64,000 nt of DNA from Actinomycetospora callitridis (GTDB taxonomy: Bacteria > Actinomycetota > Actinomycetes > Mycobacteriales > Pseudonocardiaceae): the NCBI RefSeq assembly GCF_028737265.1, contig NZ_JAQZAK010000005.1, positions 186,001 to 250,000 on the forward strand, given 5' to 3'. Below, piece by piece: positions 25,383 to 33,730 of this stretch (position 1 is its first letter; the number at the start of each line of letters is the position of its first letter). The position numbers were made by a program, and so were the translations under genes. The notes beneath the pieces are model-generated. The model was not told the origin of the DNA and ran no database searches. It saw nothing but the letters and a program-made list of their open reading frames with translations.

Positions 25383-26507
25383 TCAGTCGAAGATCAGGAC
25401 GCCGCGGATGTTCTTGCCGGCGTGCATGTCCTCGTAGCCCTGGGCCACCTCGTCGAGCTTGTACTGCTTGGTGACGAGCTCGTCGAGCTTGATCTTCCCC
25501 TTGTTGTACAGGTCGAGCATCTTGGGGATGTCGGCCTTGGGGTTGGACGAGCCGAACAGGGAGCCCTTGATCTTCTTCTCGAAGAGGGTCAGCTCGCCGA
25601 TCGGGATCGGCACGCCCACCTCGGTGATGTCGCCGAGGCCGGTGACGACGACCGTGCCCTGCTTGCGGATCGAGGCGAAGGCGTTGCCGACGTGCTCGGG
25701 CTTGGTGATGCCGATGGTGACGATCGAGACGTCGGCGCCCTGGCCGTTCGTGTAGCCCTTGGCCAGCTCGGTGGCCTCCTCGATCGACTCGACGGCCTCG
25801 GTGGCGCCGAGCTCGAGGGCCTTCTCGCGCTTGAATGCGACGGGGTCGACGGCGATGACGTTGGCCGCGCCCGCGTGGGCCGCGCCCTGGACGGCGTTGG
25901 CGCCGATGCCGCCGATGCCCTGGATGATCACGGTGTCGCCGGGGGCGACCTCGCCGGTGTTCACGGCGGTGCCCCAGCCGGTGCCCACCGAGCAGCCGAG
26001 CAGGCAGGCGACCTCGAGCTTGGTGTCCTGCGGGACCTTGATCGCCGAGTCGACCGCGACGGTCGAGTACTCGGAGAAGGTCGAGATGCCGCACATCTGG
26101 CCGACGTTGCTGCCGTCCTCGAGGTGCAGACGGGTGGAGTCCTCGGTCCAGCGCGTGCCCGCGAGGAGGCCGGCGCCGAGGTCGCAGAGGTTCGAGTGGC
26201 CGGTGGCGCACCAGCGGCACTGCCCACAGGCGGGGAGGAAGGAGAAGAGGACCTTGTCGCCGACCTCGAAGCCCTTGGTGTTCGGGCCGACCGACTCGAC
26301 GACGCCGCCGCCCTCGTGGCCCCCGGCGAACGGGTAGGTGCCGACCGGGATGTCACCGGTGGCGATGTGGTCGTCCGAGTGGCAGAGGCCCGAGGCGACC
26401 ATCTTCACCCGGATCTCGTCCTGACGCGGGTCGTCGACCTCGACCGTCGCCGTCTCGTACTTGCCCGGGGCCTGGCGGACGAGGGACGTCCGGCACGTGA
26501 TGGACAA
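25383..26507 (-). CDS. NDMA-dependent alcohol dehydrogenase
   Basis: The 374-residue zinc medium-chain dehydrogenase is of the actinobacterial NDMA-dependent type, whose tightly bound NAD is recycled by mycofactocin in known members. Catalytic zinc ligands lie in SGLCHSDDH and AGGHEGGG. Structural zinc is held by CGQCRWCATGHSNLC. The Rossmann motif is GIGGIG. The start is TTG 26507 with AAGGAG 9 bp upstream. No mycofactocin genes are in the window. An aldehyde product could pass to the dehydrogenase at 553-2076, but that link is only inference. Confidence 0.9.
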   Translation of the reverse strand: MSITCRTSLVRQAPGKYETATVEVDDPRQDEIRVKMVASGLCHSDDHIATGDIPVGTYPFAGGHEGGGVVESVGPNTKGFEVGDKVLFSFLPACGQCRWCATGHSNLCDLGAGLLAGTRWTEDSTRLHLEDGSNVGQMCGISTFSEYSTVAVDSAIKVPQDTKLEVACLLGCSVGTGWGTAVNTGEVAPGDTVIIQGIGGIGANAVQGAAHAGAANVIAVDPVAFKREKALELGATEAVESIEEATELAKGYTNGQGADVSIVTIGITKPEHVGNAFASIRKQGTVVVTGLGDITEVGVPIPIGELTLFEKKIKGSLFGSSNPKADIPKMLDLYNKGKIKLDELVTKQYKLDEVAQGYEDMHAGKNIRGVLIFD

Positions 26508-26588
26508 CGCTGACCACTCCTTGCGTAGCGGAACCGTCGAATGATGCAGCCGACTCTATGTCTCGCCTCACAGGTTGGGAAGAGGGTT

Positions 26589-26606
26589 ACCGAACGATCG
26601 GTCGGT
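26589..26606. promoter_or_regulatory. TetR-type operator candidate between adh and cysS
   Basis: ACCGA-n-CGATCG-n-TCGGT is an 18-bp near-perfect palindrome (16 of 18 symmetric). It has the form of TetR-family operators and lies in the divergent adh/cysS promoter region, 82 bp before adh. No TetR gene is in the window. Confidence 0.5.
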
Positions 26607-26647
26607 TGCGGTTCGGGTGCGTCCGTGGGATCGGATCCGCCGTTCCG

Positions 26648-26653
26648 TAGGAT
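26648..26653 (+). promoter_or_regulatory. -10 element of a probable leaderless cysS transcript
   Basis: TAGGAT ends 7 bp before the cysS GTG. This TANNNT-to-start spacing is the usual signature of leaderless mRNAs in Actinobacteria. There is no Shine-Dalgarno before this GTG, which fits. Confidence 0.5.
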
Positions 26654-26660
26654 CCGGACG

Positions 26661-28061
26661 GTGAGCCTGCACCTGTACGACACCGCACGTCGCGAGCTGC
26701 GGGAGTTCCACCCGCAGTGCGCCGGCACGGCGTCGATGTACGTGTGTGGGGCGACCGTGCAGGGCGTGCCCCACGTGGGCCACGTGCGCTCGGGTCTGGA
26801 CTTCGACGTGCTCCGTCGCTGGCTCGCCCACAGCGGCTACGACGTGCGGCTCGTCCGCAACGTCACCGACATCGACGACAAGATCCTGAACAAGGCCGAG
26901 GCCGCGGGCCGGCCCTGGTGGGAGTGGGCGGCGACGCACGAGCGCGCCTTCGCCGCGGCCTACGACGCGCTGGGCTGCCTGCCGCCGTCGGTGGAGCCGC
27001 GCGCCACGGGCCACATCACCGAGATGGTCGAGCTGATCGAGCGCCTCGTCGAGAGCGGCCACGCCTACGCCGTCGACGGCGACGTCTACTTCGCGGTGGG
27101 CACCTGGCCGTCGTACGGGGAGCTGTCCGGCCAGCGCGTCGAGGAGATGGAGCAGGGCGAGGGGGCCGACCCGCGCGGCAAGCGCGACGCCCGCGACTTC
27201 ACGCTCTGGAAGGCCGCGAAGCCCGGCGAGCCGTCCTGGCCGACGCCGTGGGGCCGCGGGCGCCCGGGCTGGCACCTGGAGTGCTCGGCGATGGCCACCC
27301 ACTACCTGGGCCCGCGCTTCGACATCCACGGCGGCGGCCTCGACCTGGTGTTCCCGCACCACGAGAACGAGCTCGCCCAGTCGCGGGCCGCCGGCGACGG
27401 GTTCGCCGAGTACTGGCTGCACAACGCCTGGGTCACGATGTCGGGCGCGAAGATGTCGAAGTCGCTCGGCAACACGCTGACGATCCCCGCGGTGCTCGAG
27501 CGCGTGCGGCCGGTCGAGCTGCGCTACTACCTCGTGGCGCCGCACTACCGCTCGACGCTGGAGTACTCGGAGCACGCGCTGGCGGAGGCCGCCGCCGCGT
27601 ACCGGCGCATCGAGATGTTCGTGCACCGCGTGCACGACCGCGTCGGCGCCGTCGAGGTCGGGCGCATCTCCGACGCGTTCGCCGCCGCGATGGACGACGA
27701 CGTCGCCACCCCCGCGGCGCTGGCCGAGGTGCACGAGACCGTGCGCGCCGGCAACGCCGCCCTCGACGCCGGCGACCGCGCCGGCGCGATGGCCGCCGCG
27801 AGCGCGGTGCGGGCGATGACCGGCATCCTCGGCCTCGACCCCGTCACCTGGGGCGACGCCGCCGCCGGCGGCGGTGCCGACGACGCGGCGCACCAGGCGC
27901 TCGGCTCGCTCGTCGACTCGCTGCTCGAGCAGCGCACCCGGGCCCGCGCCGAGCGCGACTTCGCGCGGGCCGACGCCCTGCGCGACGAGCTCACCGCGGC
28001 AGGCGTCGCCGTCGAGGACACCTCCGACGGCCCCATCTGGTCACTCAAGGACGGTGCCTGA
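26661..28061 (+). CDS. cysS: Cysteinyl-tRNA synthetase
   Basis: The 466-residue class I synthetase charges tRNA-Cys. The HIGH motif appears as PHVGHVRSGLDFD, KMSKS as AKMSKSLGN, and zinc-binding Cys/His residues in YVCGATVQ, HLECSAMA and FPHHENE. A DALR-type helical C-terminus ends the protein. It opens with SLHLYDTARRELREF, typical of CysS rather than the mycothiol ligase MshC. The GTG at 26661 matches this N-terminus; longer in-frame starts upstream are not supported. rlmB follows 5 bp after the stop, as in Mycobacterium. Confidence 0.97.
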   Translation: MSLHLYDTARRELREFHPQCAGTASMYVCGATVQGVPHVGHVRSGLDFDVLRRWLAHSGYDVRLVRNVTDIDDKILNKAEAAGRPWWEWAATHERAFAAAYDALGCLPPSVEPRATGHITEMVELIERLVESGHAYAVDGDVYFAVGTWPSYGELSGQRVEEMEQGEGADPRGKRDARDFTLWKAAKPGEPSWPTPWGRGRPGWHLECSAMATHYLGPRFDIHGGGLDLVFPHHENELAQSRAAGDGFAEYWLHNAWVTMSGAKMSKSLGNTLTIPAVLERVRPVELRYYLVAPHYRSTLEYSEHALAEAAAAYRRIEMFVHRVHDRVGAVEVGRISDAFAAAMDDDVATPAALAEVHETVRAGNAALDAGDRAGAMAAASAVRAMTGILGLDPVTWGDAAAGGGADDAAHQALGSLVDSLLEQRTRARAERDFARADALRDELTAAGVAVEDTSDGPIWSLKDGA

Positions 28062-28066
28062 ACCCC

Positions 28067-29089
28067 ATGGCCGGCAACTCCCGCCGCCCCGGCGCCCGCC
28101 GCAACCCGGGCTCGAAGAAGGGCCCGACGAAGGGCTCCGGCGGCAAGGGCCGCAAGAGCCTCGAGGGCCGGGGCCCGACCCCGCCCGCCGAGAAGCGCCC
28201 GAACCACAAGTCGTACCGCGGCGAGGGCGGGTCGAGCTCGGCGTCCGCGTCCCGGCGTCCCGCCACCGAGGAGCGCTCCGCGCCGCGCCGTGCCCCGGCG
28301 CGTCGTGACGACCCCGACGGCCCCCAGACCGTGCTCGGGCGCAACCCGGTGGTCGAGAGCCTGCGCGCGCACAGCCCCGCCATCGCGCTCTACATCGCCC
28401 AGAACATCGACGTCGACGACCGCGTCCGCGAATCGATCCGCAGCGCCTCCGAGCGCGGGATCTCGGTGCTGGAGGTGCCGCGCGGCGACATCGACCGGAT
28501 GGCCGACGGCGCGGTGCACCAGGGGCTCGCGCTCTCGGTGCCGGCGTTCGACTACCTCCACCCCGACGACCTGCTGGAGGAGGCGCGCCAACGCGCCCAC
28601 CTGCAGAAGGTCGAGCCGCTGCTCGTCGCCCTCGACGGCGTCACCGACCCCCGCAACCTCGGCGCCGTCCTGCGCTCGGTGGCGGCGTTCGGGGCGCACG
28701 GCGTGCTGCTGCCCCTGCGTCGGTCGGTCGGCGTGACGCCGGTGGCCTGGCGGACCTCGGCAGGCGCGGCCGCGCGTGTGCCCGTCGGCCGTGCGACGAA
28801 CCTCAGCCGCACCCTGTCGGCGTGGCTCGACGAGGGCCTCGTCGCGGTCGGGCTCGACGGCGCCGCGGACGCCGACATCGACCACCTCGACGACGCCGCC
28901 GGCCCCGACGCCGCCCGCGGGCCCCTCGTGCTCGTCGTGGGTTCCGAGGGCAAGGGGCTGTCGCGTCTCGTCCGCGAGACCTGCTCGGCCTCGGTGTCGA
29001 TCCCCATGGCCGGCGAGTTCGAGTCGCTCAACGCCTCCGTCGCCGCGGGCGTGGCCCTCGCCGAGATCGCCCGGCGGCGCCGCGGCTGA
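28067..29089 (+). CDS. rlmB: 23S rRNA (guanosine-2'-O)-methyltransferase RlmB (TrmH family)
   Basis: The SpoU/TrmH methyltransferase modifies G2251 of 23S rRNA in known RlmB proteins. An extra ~80-residue basic, disordered N-terminal extension (Arg/Lys/Gly/Ser-rich) precedes the substrate-binding domain (TVLGRNPVVESLRA) and the knotted catalytic domain with D-G-V-T-D-P-R-N-L-G, V-G-S-E-G-K-G-L-S-R-L and SIPMAGEFESLNASVA. The basic extension is common in high-GC actinobacteria. The ATG lies 5 bp after the cysS stop. Confidence 0.94.
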   Translation: MAGNSRRPGARRNPGSKKGPTKGSGGKGRKSLEGRGPTPPAEKRPNHKSYRGEGGSSSASASRRPATEERSAPRRAPARRDDPDGPQTVLGRNPVVESLRAHSPAIALYIAQNIDVDDRVRESIRSASERGISVLEVPRGDIDRMADGAVHQGLALSVPAFDYLHPDDLLEEARQRAHLQKVEPLLVALDGVTDPRNLGAVLRSVAAFGAHGVLLPLRRSVGVTPVAWRTSAGAAARVPVGRATNLSRTLSAWLDEGLVAVGLDGAADADIDHLDDAAGPDAARGPLVLVVGSEGKGLSRLVRETCSASVSIPMAGEFESLNASVAAGVALAEIARRRRG

Positions 29090-29096
29090 CGTCGTG

Positions 29097-29141
29097 GCAA
29101 CGAACGCGCCGTTCGCTGCTTGTAGGCGCACGAACTCCCCC
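29097..29141. repeat. 45-bp dispersed intergenic repeat, copy 2
   Basis: Homologous to 13682-13726 (40 of 45 identical). The CGAAC-N5-GTTCG hairpin stem is conserved while its loop varies. It lies between the convergent rlmB and adenylate cyclase genes, 7 bp past the rlmB stop. Confidence 0.75.
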
Positions 29142-29185
29142 TTCGCTCGCCCGGATCGTCCTGGCGGAGGGCGCCCCTCCCCGCT

Positions 29186-30787
29186 CTATCCGAGCGAAGG
29201 TGCCCTTCGGTCGGAATCCTCGGTCACCTCGGGCGACGACCCGGAGCGAGGCGCGTGCTCCCGCGGCACGGCCAGGTCGCTGTCGACCTCGCGACCCCGG
29301 AGCACGCGGGACTCGACGACCTCCCAGCGCTGCGCCTCCTCGCCCGCCCGCGACAGCGCCGCCCCCGACGCCACGACCCCGCCGTCGAGCTCCTTCGCGA
29401 CCTCGGTCAGCCGCGCCGCCTCGTTCACCGGGTCACCGATCACCGTGTACTCGTAGCGGCGGGTGTCGCCGATGTTGCCGGCGACGGCCTCGCCGGCCGA
29501 GACGCCGATGCCCGCGGAGATGTCGTCGAGCTCGTCGGCGATGCGCCGCGCCATCTCCCGCCCGGCGCGCAGGGCGCAGCCGGCGGCGTCGTCGAGCGCG
29601 GTCGGCGCCCCGAAGATCGCGAGCGCGGCGTCGCCCTCGAACTTGTTGATCCAGCCGTCGTGCTGCTCGACCACGTCGATGACCACGGCGAAGAAGGCGT
29701 TCAGGGCCTCGACGACCTCATACGGGGGCCGGGTCGCGGCGAGGCGGGTGGAGCCGACCAGGTCGACGAACAGCACCGCGACCTCGCGCACCTCGCCCCC
29801 GAGCTCGACGTCGTTCTCCATGGCGGTGCGGGCGACGTCCTCGCCGACGTGGCGGCCGAACAGGTCCCGCACGCGCTCCCGCTCGCGCAGCCCGCCGACC
29901 ATGGTGTTGAAGCCGGCCTGGAGCAGGCCCAGCTCGGTGGTGTCGAACACCGGGACCTCGGCGTCGTAGTCGCCGTCCTCGACCTGGCGCTGGGCGCGGC
30001 GCACGGCGAGCACGGGCGCCGCCGTCGACATGGCGGTGAGCACCGTGACCAGGAAACCCACGACGAGCGCGACCCCGCCGAGCACGAGGACGACGAGGGC
30101 GAGCCGGTCGGTGGTGTAGCCGCCGAACGCCAGCGAGGCCACGGCGGCGAGAAGGACGCCGACCAGCGGTACCGCGGTCCCGAGCACCCACGAGCCCACC
30201 GCGCGCAGCGCCACCCCGGGCAGGACGCGTCCCGAGGGCGGGCGGTCGTTGAGCACGCGCGCCACGTCGCGGCGCAGGACGCGCTCGACGAGTCGGTAGG
30301 TCACCGCGACCGTCGCCACCCCGCCGAGGGCCACGGTGATGCCGACCGACACGCCGAGCCGAGGGCTCGCGACGACGTTGATGAGCACGAAGACGACGAC
30401 GGCCGCCGCCCACAGGACGGTCTGGACGGTGGCGAGCCGCAGCGGGCCGCGCAGCACCACGCGGCGCAAGCGCTTGCGCTGACGCCGCACGGCGCGGTCG
30501 TCGGCACCCGGACCCGGAGGCCGCGGGACCCGCATCCGGACGTGGCCCCAGACCACGCCGACGAGCACGGCGCCGAGCAGGTAGGCCCCGAACGCGACGA
30601 GGTTGCGCATCAGCGCGCCGGGGTCGTCCTCGACGAGCTCGCCGAGGGGCAGCACCCAGGCGGCGACGACGAGCACGACCCCCGCGCCCACGATGTTGGG
30701 GATGACGACGACGAGGGCGAGCGCGAGGCGCGTGACCATCCGGAGCCCGCGCTCCTCGGTCGCAGCAGCTCCCGACGCTCCGGACAT
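29186..30787 (-). CDS. Membrane-bound class III adenylate cyclase with HAMP domain
   Basis: The 533-residue protein has an N-terminal six-helix membrane domain (about 20-250), a HAMP linker (about 252-305) and a class III cyclase domain. Metal-binding aspartates are D342 (FVDLVGST) and D386 (FEGDAALAIFG). Purine-specifying K382 and D452 and transition-state N455 and R459 (GDPVNEAAR) are all present, so it should make cAMP. The layout matches the mycobacterial Rv1318c/Rv3645 group. The Crp-family protein at 3721-4431 might respond, but that is untested. Confidence 0.93.
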   Translation of the reverse strand: MSGASGAAATEERGLRMVTRLALALVVVIPNIVGAGVVLVVAAWVLPLGELVEDDPGALMRNLVAFGAYLLGAVLVGVVWGHVRMRVPRPPGPGADDRAVRRQRKRLRRVVLRGPLRLATVQTVLWAAAVVVFVLINVVASPRLGVSVGITVALGGVATVAVTYRLVERVLRRDVARVLNDRPPSGRVLPGVALRAVGSWVLGTAVPLVGVLLAAVASLAFGGYTTDRLALVVLVLGGVALVVGFLVTVLTAMSTAAPVLAVRRAQRQVEDGDYDAEVPVFDTTELGLLQAGFNTMVGGLRERERVRDLFGRHVGEDVARTAMENDVELGGEVREVAVLFVDLVGSTRLAATRPPYEVVEALNAFFAVVIDVVEQHDGWINKFEGDAALAIFGAPTALDDAAGCALRAGREMARRIADELDDISAGIGVSAGEAVAGNIGDTRRYEYTVIGDPVNEAARLTEVAKELDGGVVASGAALSRAGEEAQRWEVVESRVLRGREVDSDLAVPREHAPRSGSSPEVTEDSDRRAPSLG

Positions 30788-30840
30788 GCGCGGACCCTAG
30801 CGGCGGGCCGTGGACCACCGACGTCACACCGCCGGGACGC

Positions 30841-31212
30841 TCACTCCCCCGTGGCAGGAACGGCGCGGCGGCGCCGCACGACGACCCACGCGACGACGTA
30901 GGCGAGCGCCGCGGCGACGACCACGGCCGCGAGGGCCGGGTGCATGTCCTTCGAGAGGCTCGGCGCGCGGTCCGGGCCGATCGCCCAGAGCACGAGCGGC
31001 GTCGCGAAGGCGACGGCGAGACCCGCCGCCCACCACCGCAGGGCGCGGAGCGCGACGTTGCGCCAGGTGCTGACGACGACAATCACGACCGGGACGACGG
31101 CGAGCATCGCGAACTGGCCCACGACCATGACGGCCACCGCTCCGGCGGCGATGGCGGCGGATCGCGGCAGGCGCTCCGTCGTGGATGACGGGCTGGAGAC
31201 GGTGACGGGCAT
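30841..31212 (-). CDS. Small membrane protein of unknown function
   Basis: The 123-residue protein has three hydrophobic segments (about 18-48, 57-77, 88-110), an S-T-W-R-N-V loop and a basic C-terminus. I do not recognise a family. ATG 31212 has no strong ribosome binding site. The upstream 100 bp hold two copies of an 11-13 bp palindrome, so the gene is probably controlled by a dimeric repressor. It lies downstream of the TauE/SafE-like gene on the same strand. Confidence 0.6.
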   Translation of the reverse strand: MPVTVSSPSSTTERLPRSAAIAAGAVAVMVVGQFAMLAVVPVVIVVVSTWRNVALRALRWWAAGLAVAFATPLVLWAIGPDRAPSLSKDMHPALAAVVVAAALAYVVAWVVVRRRRAVPATGE

Positions 31213-31250
31213 GGGACGCTCCCCGGAGTGTGACCGCTGCTCACGTCTGC

Positions 31251-31305
31251 GAGCACTGCTCTCAGGATGACAGTCGGCACGCCGAGCAGCAAGAGCACTG
31301 CTCTC
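31251..31305. promoter_or_regulatory. Two copies of GAGCACTGCTCTC upstream of the small membrane protein
   Basis: The 13-mer occurs at 31251-31263 and 31293-31305, 42 bp apart (four helical turns). Each contains the odd-centred palindrome GAGCA-C-TGCTC. The second extends to AGAGCA-C-TGCTCT (31292-31304). The pair looks like tandem TetR- or MarR-type operators for the gene starting at 31212. Confidence 0.6.
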
Positions 31306-31314
31306 GAAAGAGCG

Positions 31315-32088
31315 TCACCGCACCAGGAGCTGCACCAACGCCGCCACACCGACCACGACGATCACCCCGCGCAGCACCACCGGCGAGAGCCGCCGCCCGA
31401 CGAGCGAGCCGATCACTCCGCCGACGATCGACCCGCAGGCCACGCACGCCACGACCGGCCACGACACCGGCGCCACCAGCGCGAACACGATCCCCGAGAC
31501 GAGGTTCGCGAGCGTCGCGAGCACGTTCTTCACCGCGTTGTGCCGCTGCAGGTCGTCGTCGATCAGGAGGCCGAGCGTCGCGAGCAGCAGGACGCCCTGT
31601 GCGGCGCCGAAGTACCCGCCGTAGACACCCGTGCCGTAGGTCGCCGCCGAGACGGCGGGGCCGACGCGGGTGCGGGGCGCGCCGTCGGGGCGTCGCGCGG
31701 CCATCCGGCGCGAGACCCAGGGCTGGATGACCACGAGCACCACCGCCAGGGCGACGAGGACCGGCACCACGGCGTCGAACGCGTCCGGCGGCAGCCAGAG
31801 CAGCAGCACCGCGCCGGTGAGCCCGCCGAGCACCGACGCGACGGAGAGCCGGAGGACACGCCCGCGCAGACCCCGCAGCTCGCGCCGGTAGCCGATCGCG
31901 CCGGTCAGGGAGCCGGGCACGAGGCCGAGGCCGTTGGAGACGTTCGCGGTCAGCGGCGGGTAGCCGAGGGCGAGCAGGACGGGGAAGGTCACCAGCGTCC
32001 CGGAGCCGACGATCGTGTTGACCATCCCGGCCCACACGCCCGCGACGACGATGATCGCGGCATGCCCGAAGGTCAGGCCGGGGGTCAC
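31315..32088 (-). CDS. TauE/SafE-family membrane transporter (TSUP)
   Basis: The 257-residue protein has about eight membrane helices and the TSUP pattern: a first half with GMVNTIVGSGTLVTFPVLLALGYPP and a second with YGTGVYGGYFGAAQGVLLL...HNAVKNVLATLANL. The family exports or imports sulphur-containing anions such as sulphite or sulphoacetate. GTG 32088 overlaps the stop of the zinc permease gene as GTGA and is preferred over a longer start 63 bp upstream. Coupling to a zinc transporter is unusual; the substrate here is unknown. Confidence 0.85.
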   Translation of the reverse strand: MTPGLTFGHAAIIVVAGVWAGMVNTIVGSGTLVTFPVLLALGYPPLTANVSNGLGLVPGSLTGAIGYRRELRGLRGRVLRLSVASVLGGLTGAVLLLWLPPDAFDAVVPVLVALAVVLVVIQPWVSRRMAARRPDGAPRTRVGPAVSAATYGTGVYGGYFGAAQGVLLLATLGLLIDDDLQRHNAVKNVLATLANLVSGIVFALVAPVSWPVVACVACGSIVGGVIGSLVGRRLSPVVLRGVIVVVGVAALVQLLVR

Positions 32089-32933
32089 CCGGCCATGATG
32101 GTCGCGCGTGTCGCCCGCCGCCGGGTCCGCAGCGCCCCGAGGGCGCGGCACACCACATAGATCACGAACGCGATCGAGGCGACGAACGGGCTGATCGGCA
32201 GCCCGGCGTCGAGGGACGCGACGATCCCGCCGATCACGGCGACCTCGGCGAACACCACGGCGAGCACGGACGCCAGCGTCGGCGACGCCGTGACCTGCGC
32301 CGCGGCCGCGGCCGGCGTGATGAGCAGGCAGAGCACGAGCAGCGCGCCGACGATCTGCACGCCGAGGGCCACCGTCACGCCCAGCAGCACCGCGAAGACG
32401 ATCGAGAGCGCGCGCACCGGCACGCCGCGGGCGGCGGCGACCTCGGGGTCGAGGCTCGCGAACAGCAGCGGCCGGCGGACCACCGCGAACACGCCGAGCA
32501 CGACGACGCCCACGAGCGCGAGCGTCAGCACGTCGCCGACGTCCACGCCGACGATCTGCCCGACGAGCAGCCCGAACTTGTTGGCCGAGCGCCCGGTGTA
32601 GAGCGACTGGAACAGCACCCCGAGGCCGAGCCCGAACGACAGCAGCACCCCGATCACGGAGTCGCGCTCGCGCTGCGCCCGCCCGAGGGCGCCGAAGAGC
32701 AGGGCGACGAGCACCGCACCGACGAGGGCGCCCCAGCCGACGGCGTCGGTGCCGAAGACGAGCAGCGCCCCGGCGCCGCCGGCGAACGCCAGCTCGGCGG
32801 TGCCGTGCACCGAGAACGCCATGCCCCGCCCGACGACCACCGGGCCGAGCAGCCCGGACAGGACTGCGAGGACCACGCCCGCGATGAGCGCGTTGCGGAC
32901 GAAGTCGAGCGAGAGGAGGTCGAGCGTGCTCAC
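32085..32933 (-). CDS. znuB: Metal (zinc-type) ABC transporter permease
   Basis: The 282-residue ABC-3 family permease has about eight membrane helices, including FVRNALIAGVVLAVLSGLLGPVVVGRGMAF and the HGTAELAFAGGAGALL motif where the metal path lies. It forms the membrane channel for the ATPase and binding protein encoded just upstream. Zinc is favoured by the binding-protein type; manganese is possible. Start and stop overlap both neighbours (ATGA-type), so the four genes are one transcript. Confidence 0.9.
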   Translation of the reverse strand: MSTLDLLSLDFVRNALIAGVVLAVLSGLLGPVVVGRGMAFSVHGTAELAFAGGAGALLVFGTDAVGWGALVGAVLVALLFGALGRAQRERDSVIGVLLSFGLGLGVLFQSLYTGRSANKFGLLVGQIVGVDVGDVLTLALVGVVVLGVFAVVRRPLLFASLDPEVAAARGVPVRALSIVFAVLLGVTVALGVQIVGALLVLCLLITPAAAAAQVTASPTLASVLAVVFAEVAVIGGIVASLDAGLPISPFVASIAFVIYVVCRALGALRTRRRATRATIMAG

Positions 32934-33730
32934 GGACCGCCCCCGGTGTGGACGAGGCGGTCCTCGGCGCCGACGACGACGATGCGGTCGCGCACCCGGA
33001 CGACGTCGACCTCGGTGCGGTAGAGCTCGGAGAGCGTCTCGGAGGTCATGACCTCGTCGGGCGTGCCGATCCGGAACTGCCCGTCGACGAGGTAGAGCAC
33101 CCGGTCGGTGACGGGCAGGACCGGGTTGAGCTCGTGGGTCACGAGCACCACCGCGGTGCCGTGCTCACGGCGGCGGCGCTCGAGCAGGTCGACGACCGTG
33201 CGCTGACGGGCGAGGTCCAGCGAGTGCAGCGGCTCGTCGGCCAGCAGCAGTCCCGGGTCCCCGACGAGGGCCTGCGCGATCCGCAGCCGCTGCTGCTCCC
33301 CGCCGGACAGCGCGCCGACCGGGGCGTCGGCCAGGTCCAGGGCGTCGACCTGCAGCAACGCCTCCCGCACCTTCCGGGCCCGCTCGGCCCGCCCGCGCAG
33401 GGCGGGCCCGAAGCGGTGTCCGTCGAGGCCGAGGCCGACGAGGTCCCGCTCGCGCAGCGGCGTGAGCGGGTCGACGTTCGTGTGCTGCGGGACGTAGCCG
33501 ACGGTGGCGTTCCCGCGCCGCGGCGCGCGCCCGCCGACCTCGCACGTCCCGGCCGCCAGCGGGAGCAGCCCGAGCAGCACCGAGAGCAGCGTCGTCTTGC
33601 CCGAGCCGTTCGGGCCCAGCACGGTGACGAACTCGCCGGGCGCGACGTCGAGATCGAGCCCCGTCCACAGCGTGCGCCCGCCGCGGCGCACCTCGGCGCC
33701 GGACAGGCGGAGGGACGGGGTCGAGCTCAT
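32930..33730 (-). CDS. znuC: Metal (zinc-type) ABC transporter ATP-binding protein
   Basis: The 266-residue ATPase has Walker A GPNGSGKTT, the Q-loop VGYVPQHTNVDP, signature LSGGEQQRLRIAQAL, Walker B LLLADEPLHSLD and the H-loop VLVTHE. The Walker B extension reads DEPLHSLD where most proteins have a T/Q before xLD; otherwise it is normal. ATG 33730 overlaps the binding-protein stop. It drives uptake with the permease encoded downstream. Confidence 0.92.
   Translation of the reverse strand: MSSTPSLRLSGAEVRRGGRTLWTGLDLDVAPGEFVTVLGPNGSGKTTLLSVLLGLLPLAAGTCEVGGRAPRRGNATVGYVPQHTNVDPLTPLRERDLVGLGLDGHRFGPALRGRAERARKVREALLQVDALDLADAPVGALSGGEQQRLRIAQALVGDPGLLLADEPLHSLDLARQRTVVDLLERRRREHGTAVVLVTHELNPVLPVTDRVLYLVDGQFRIGTPDEVMTSETLSELYRTEVDVVRVRDRIVVVGAEDRLVHTGGGP

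Noticed and set aside
25422..26513. Plus-strand frame of 363 codons opposite the alcohol dehydrogenase
   Set aside because: Antisense of a conserved zinc dehydrogenase with intact motifs; the frame has no recognisable residues.
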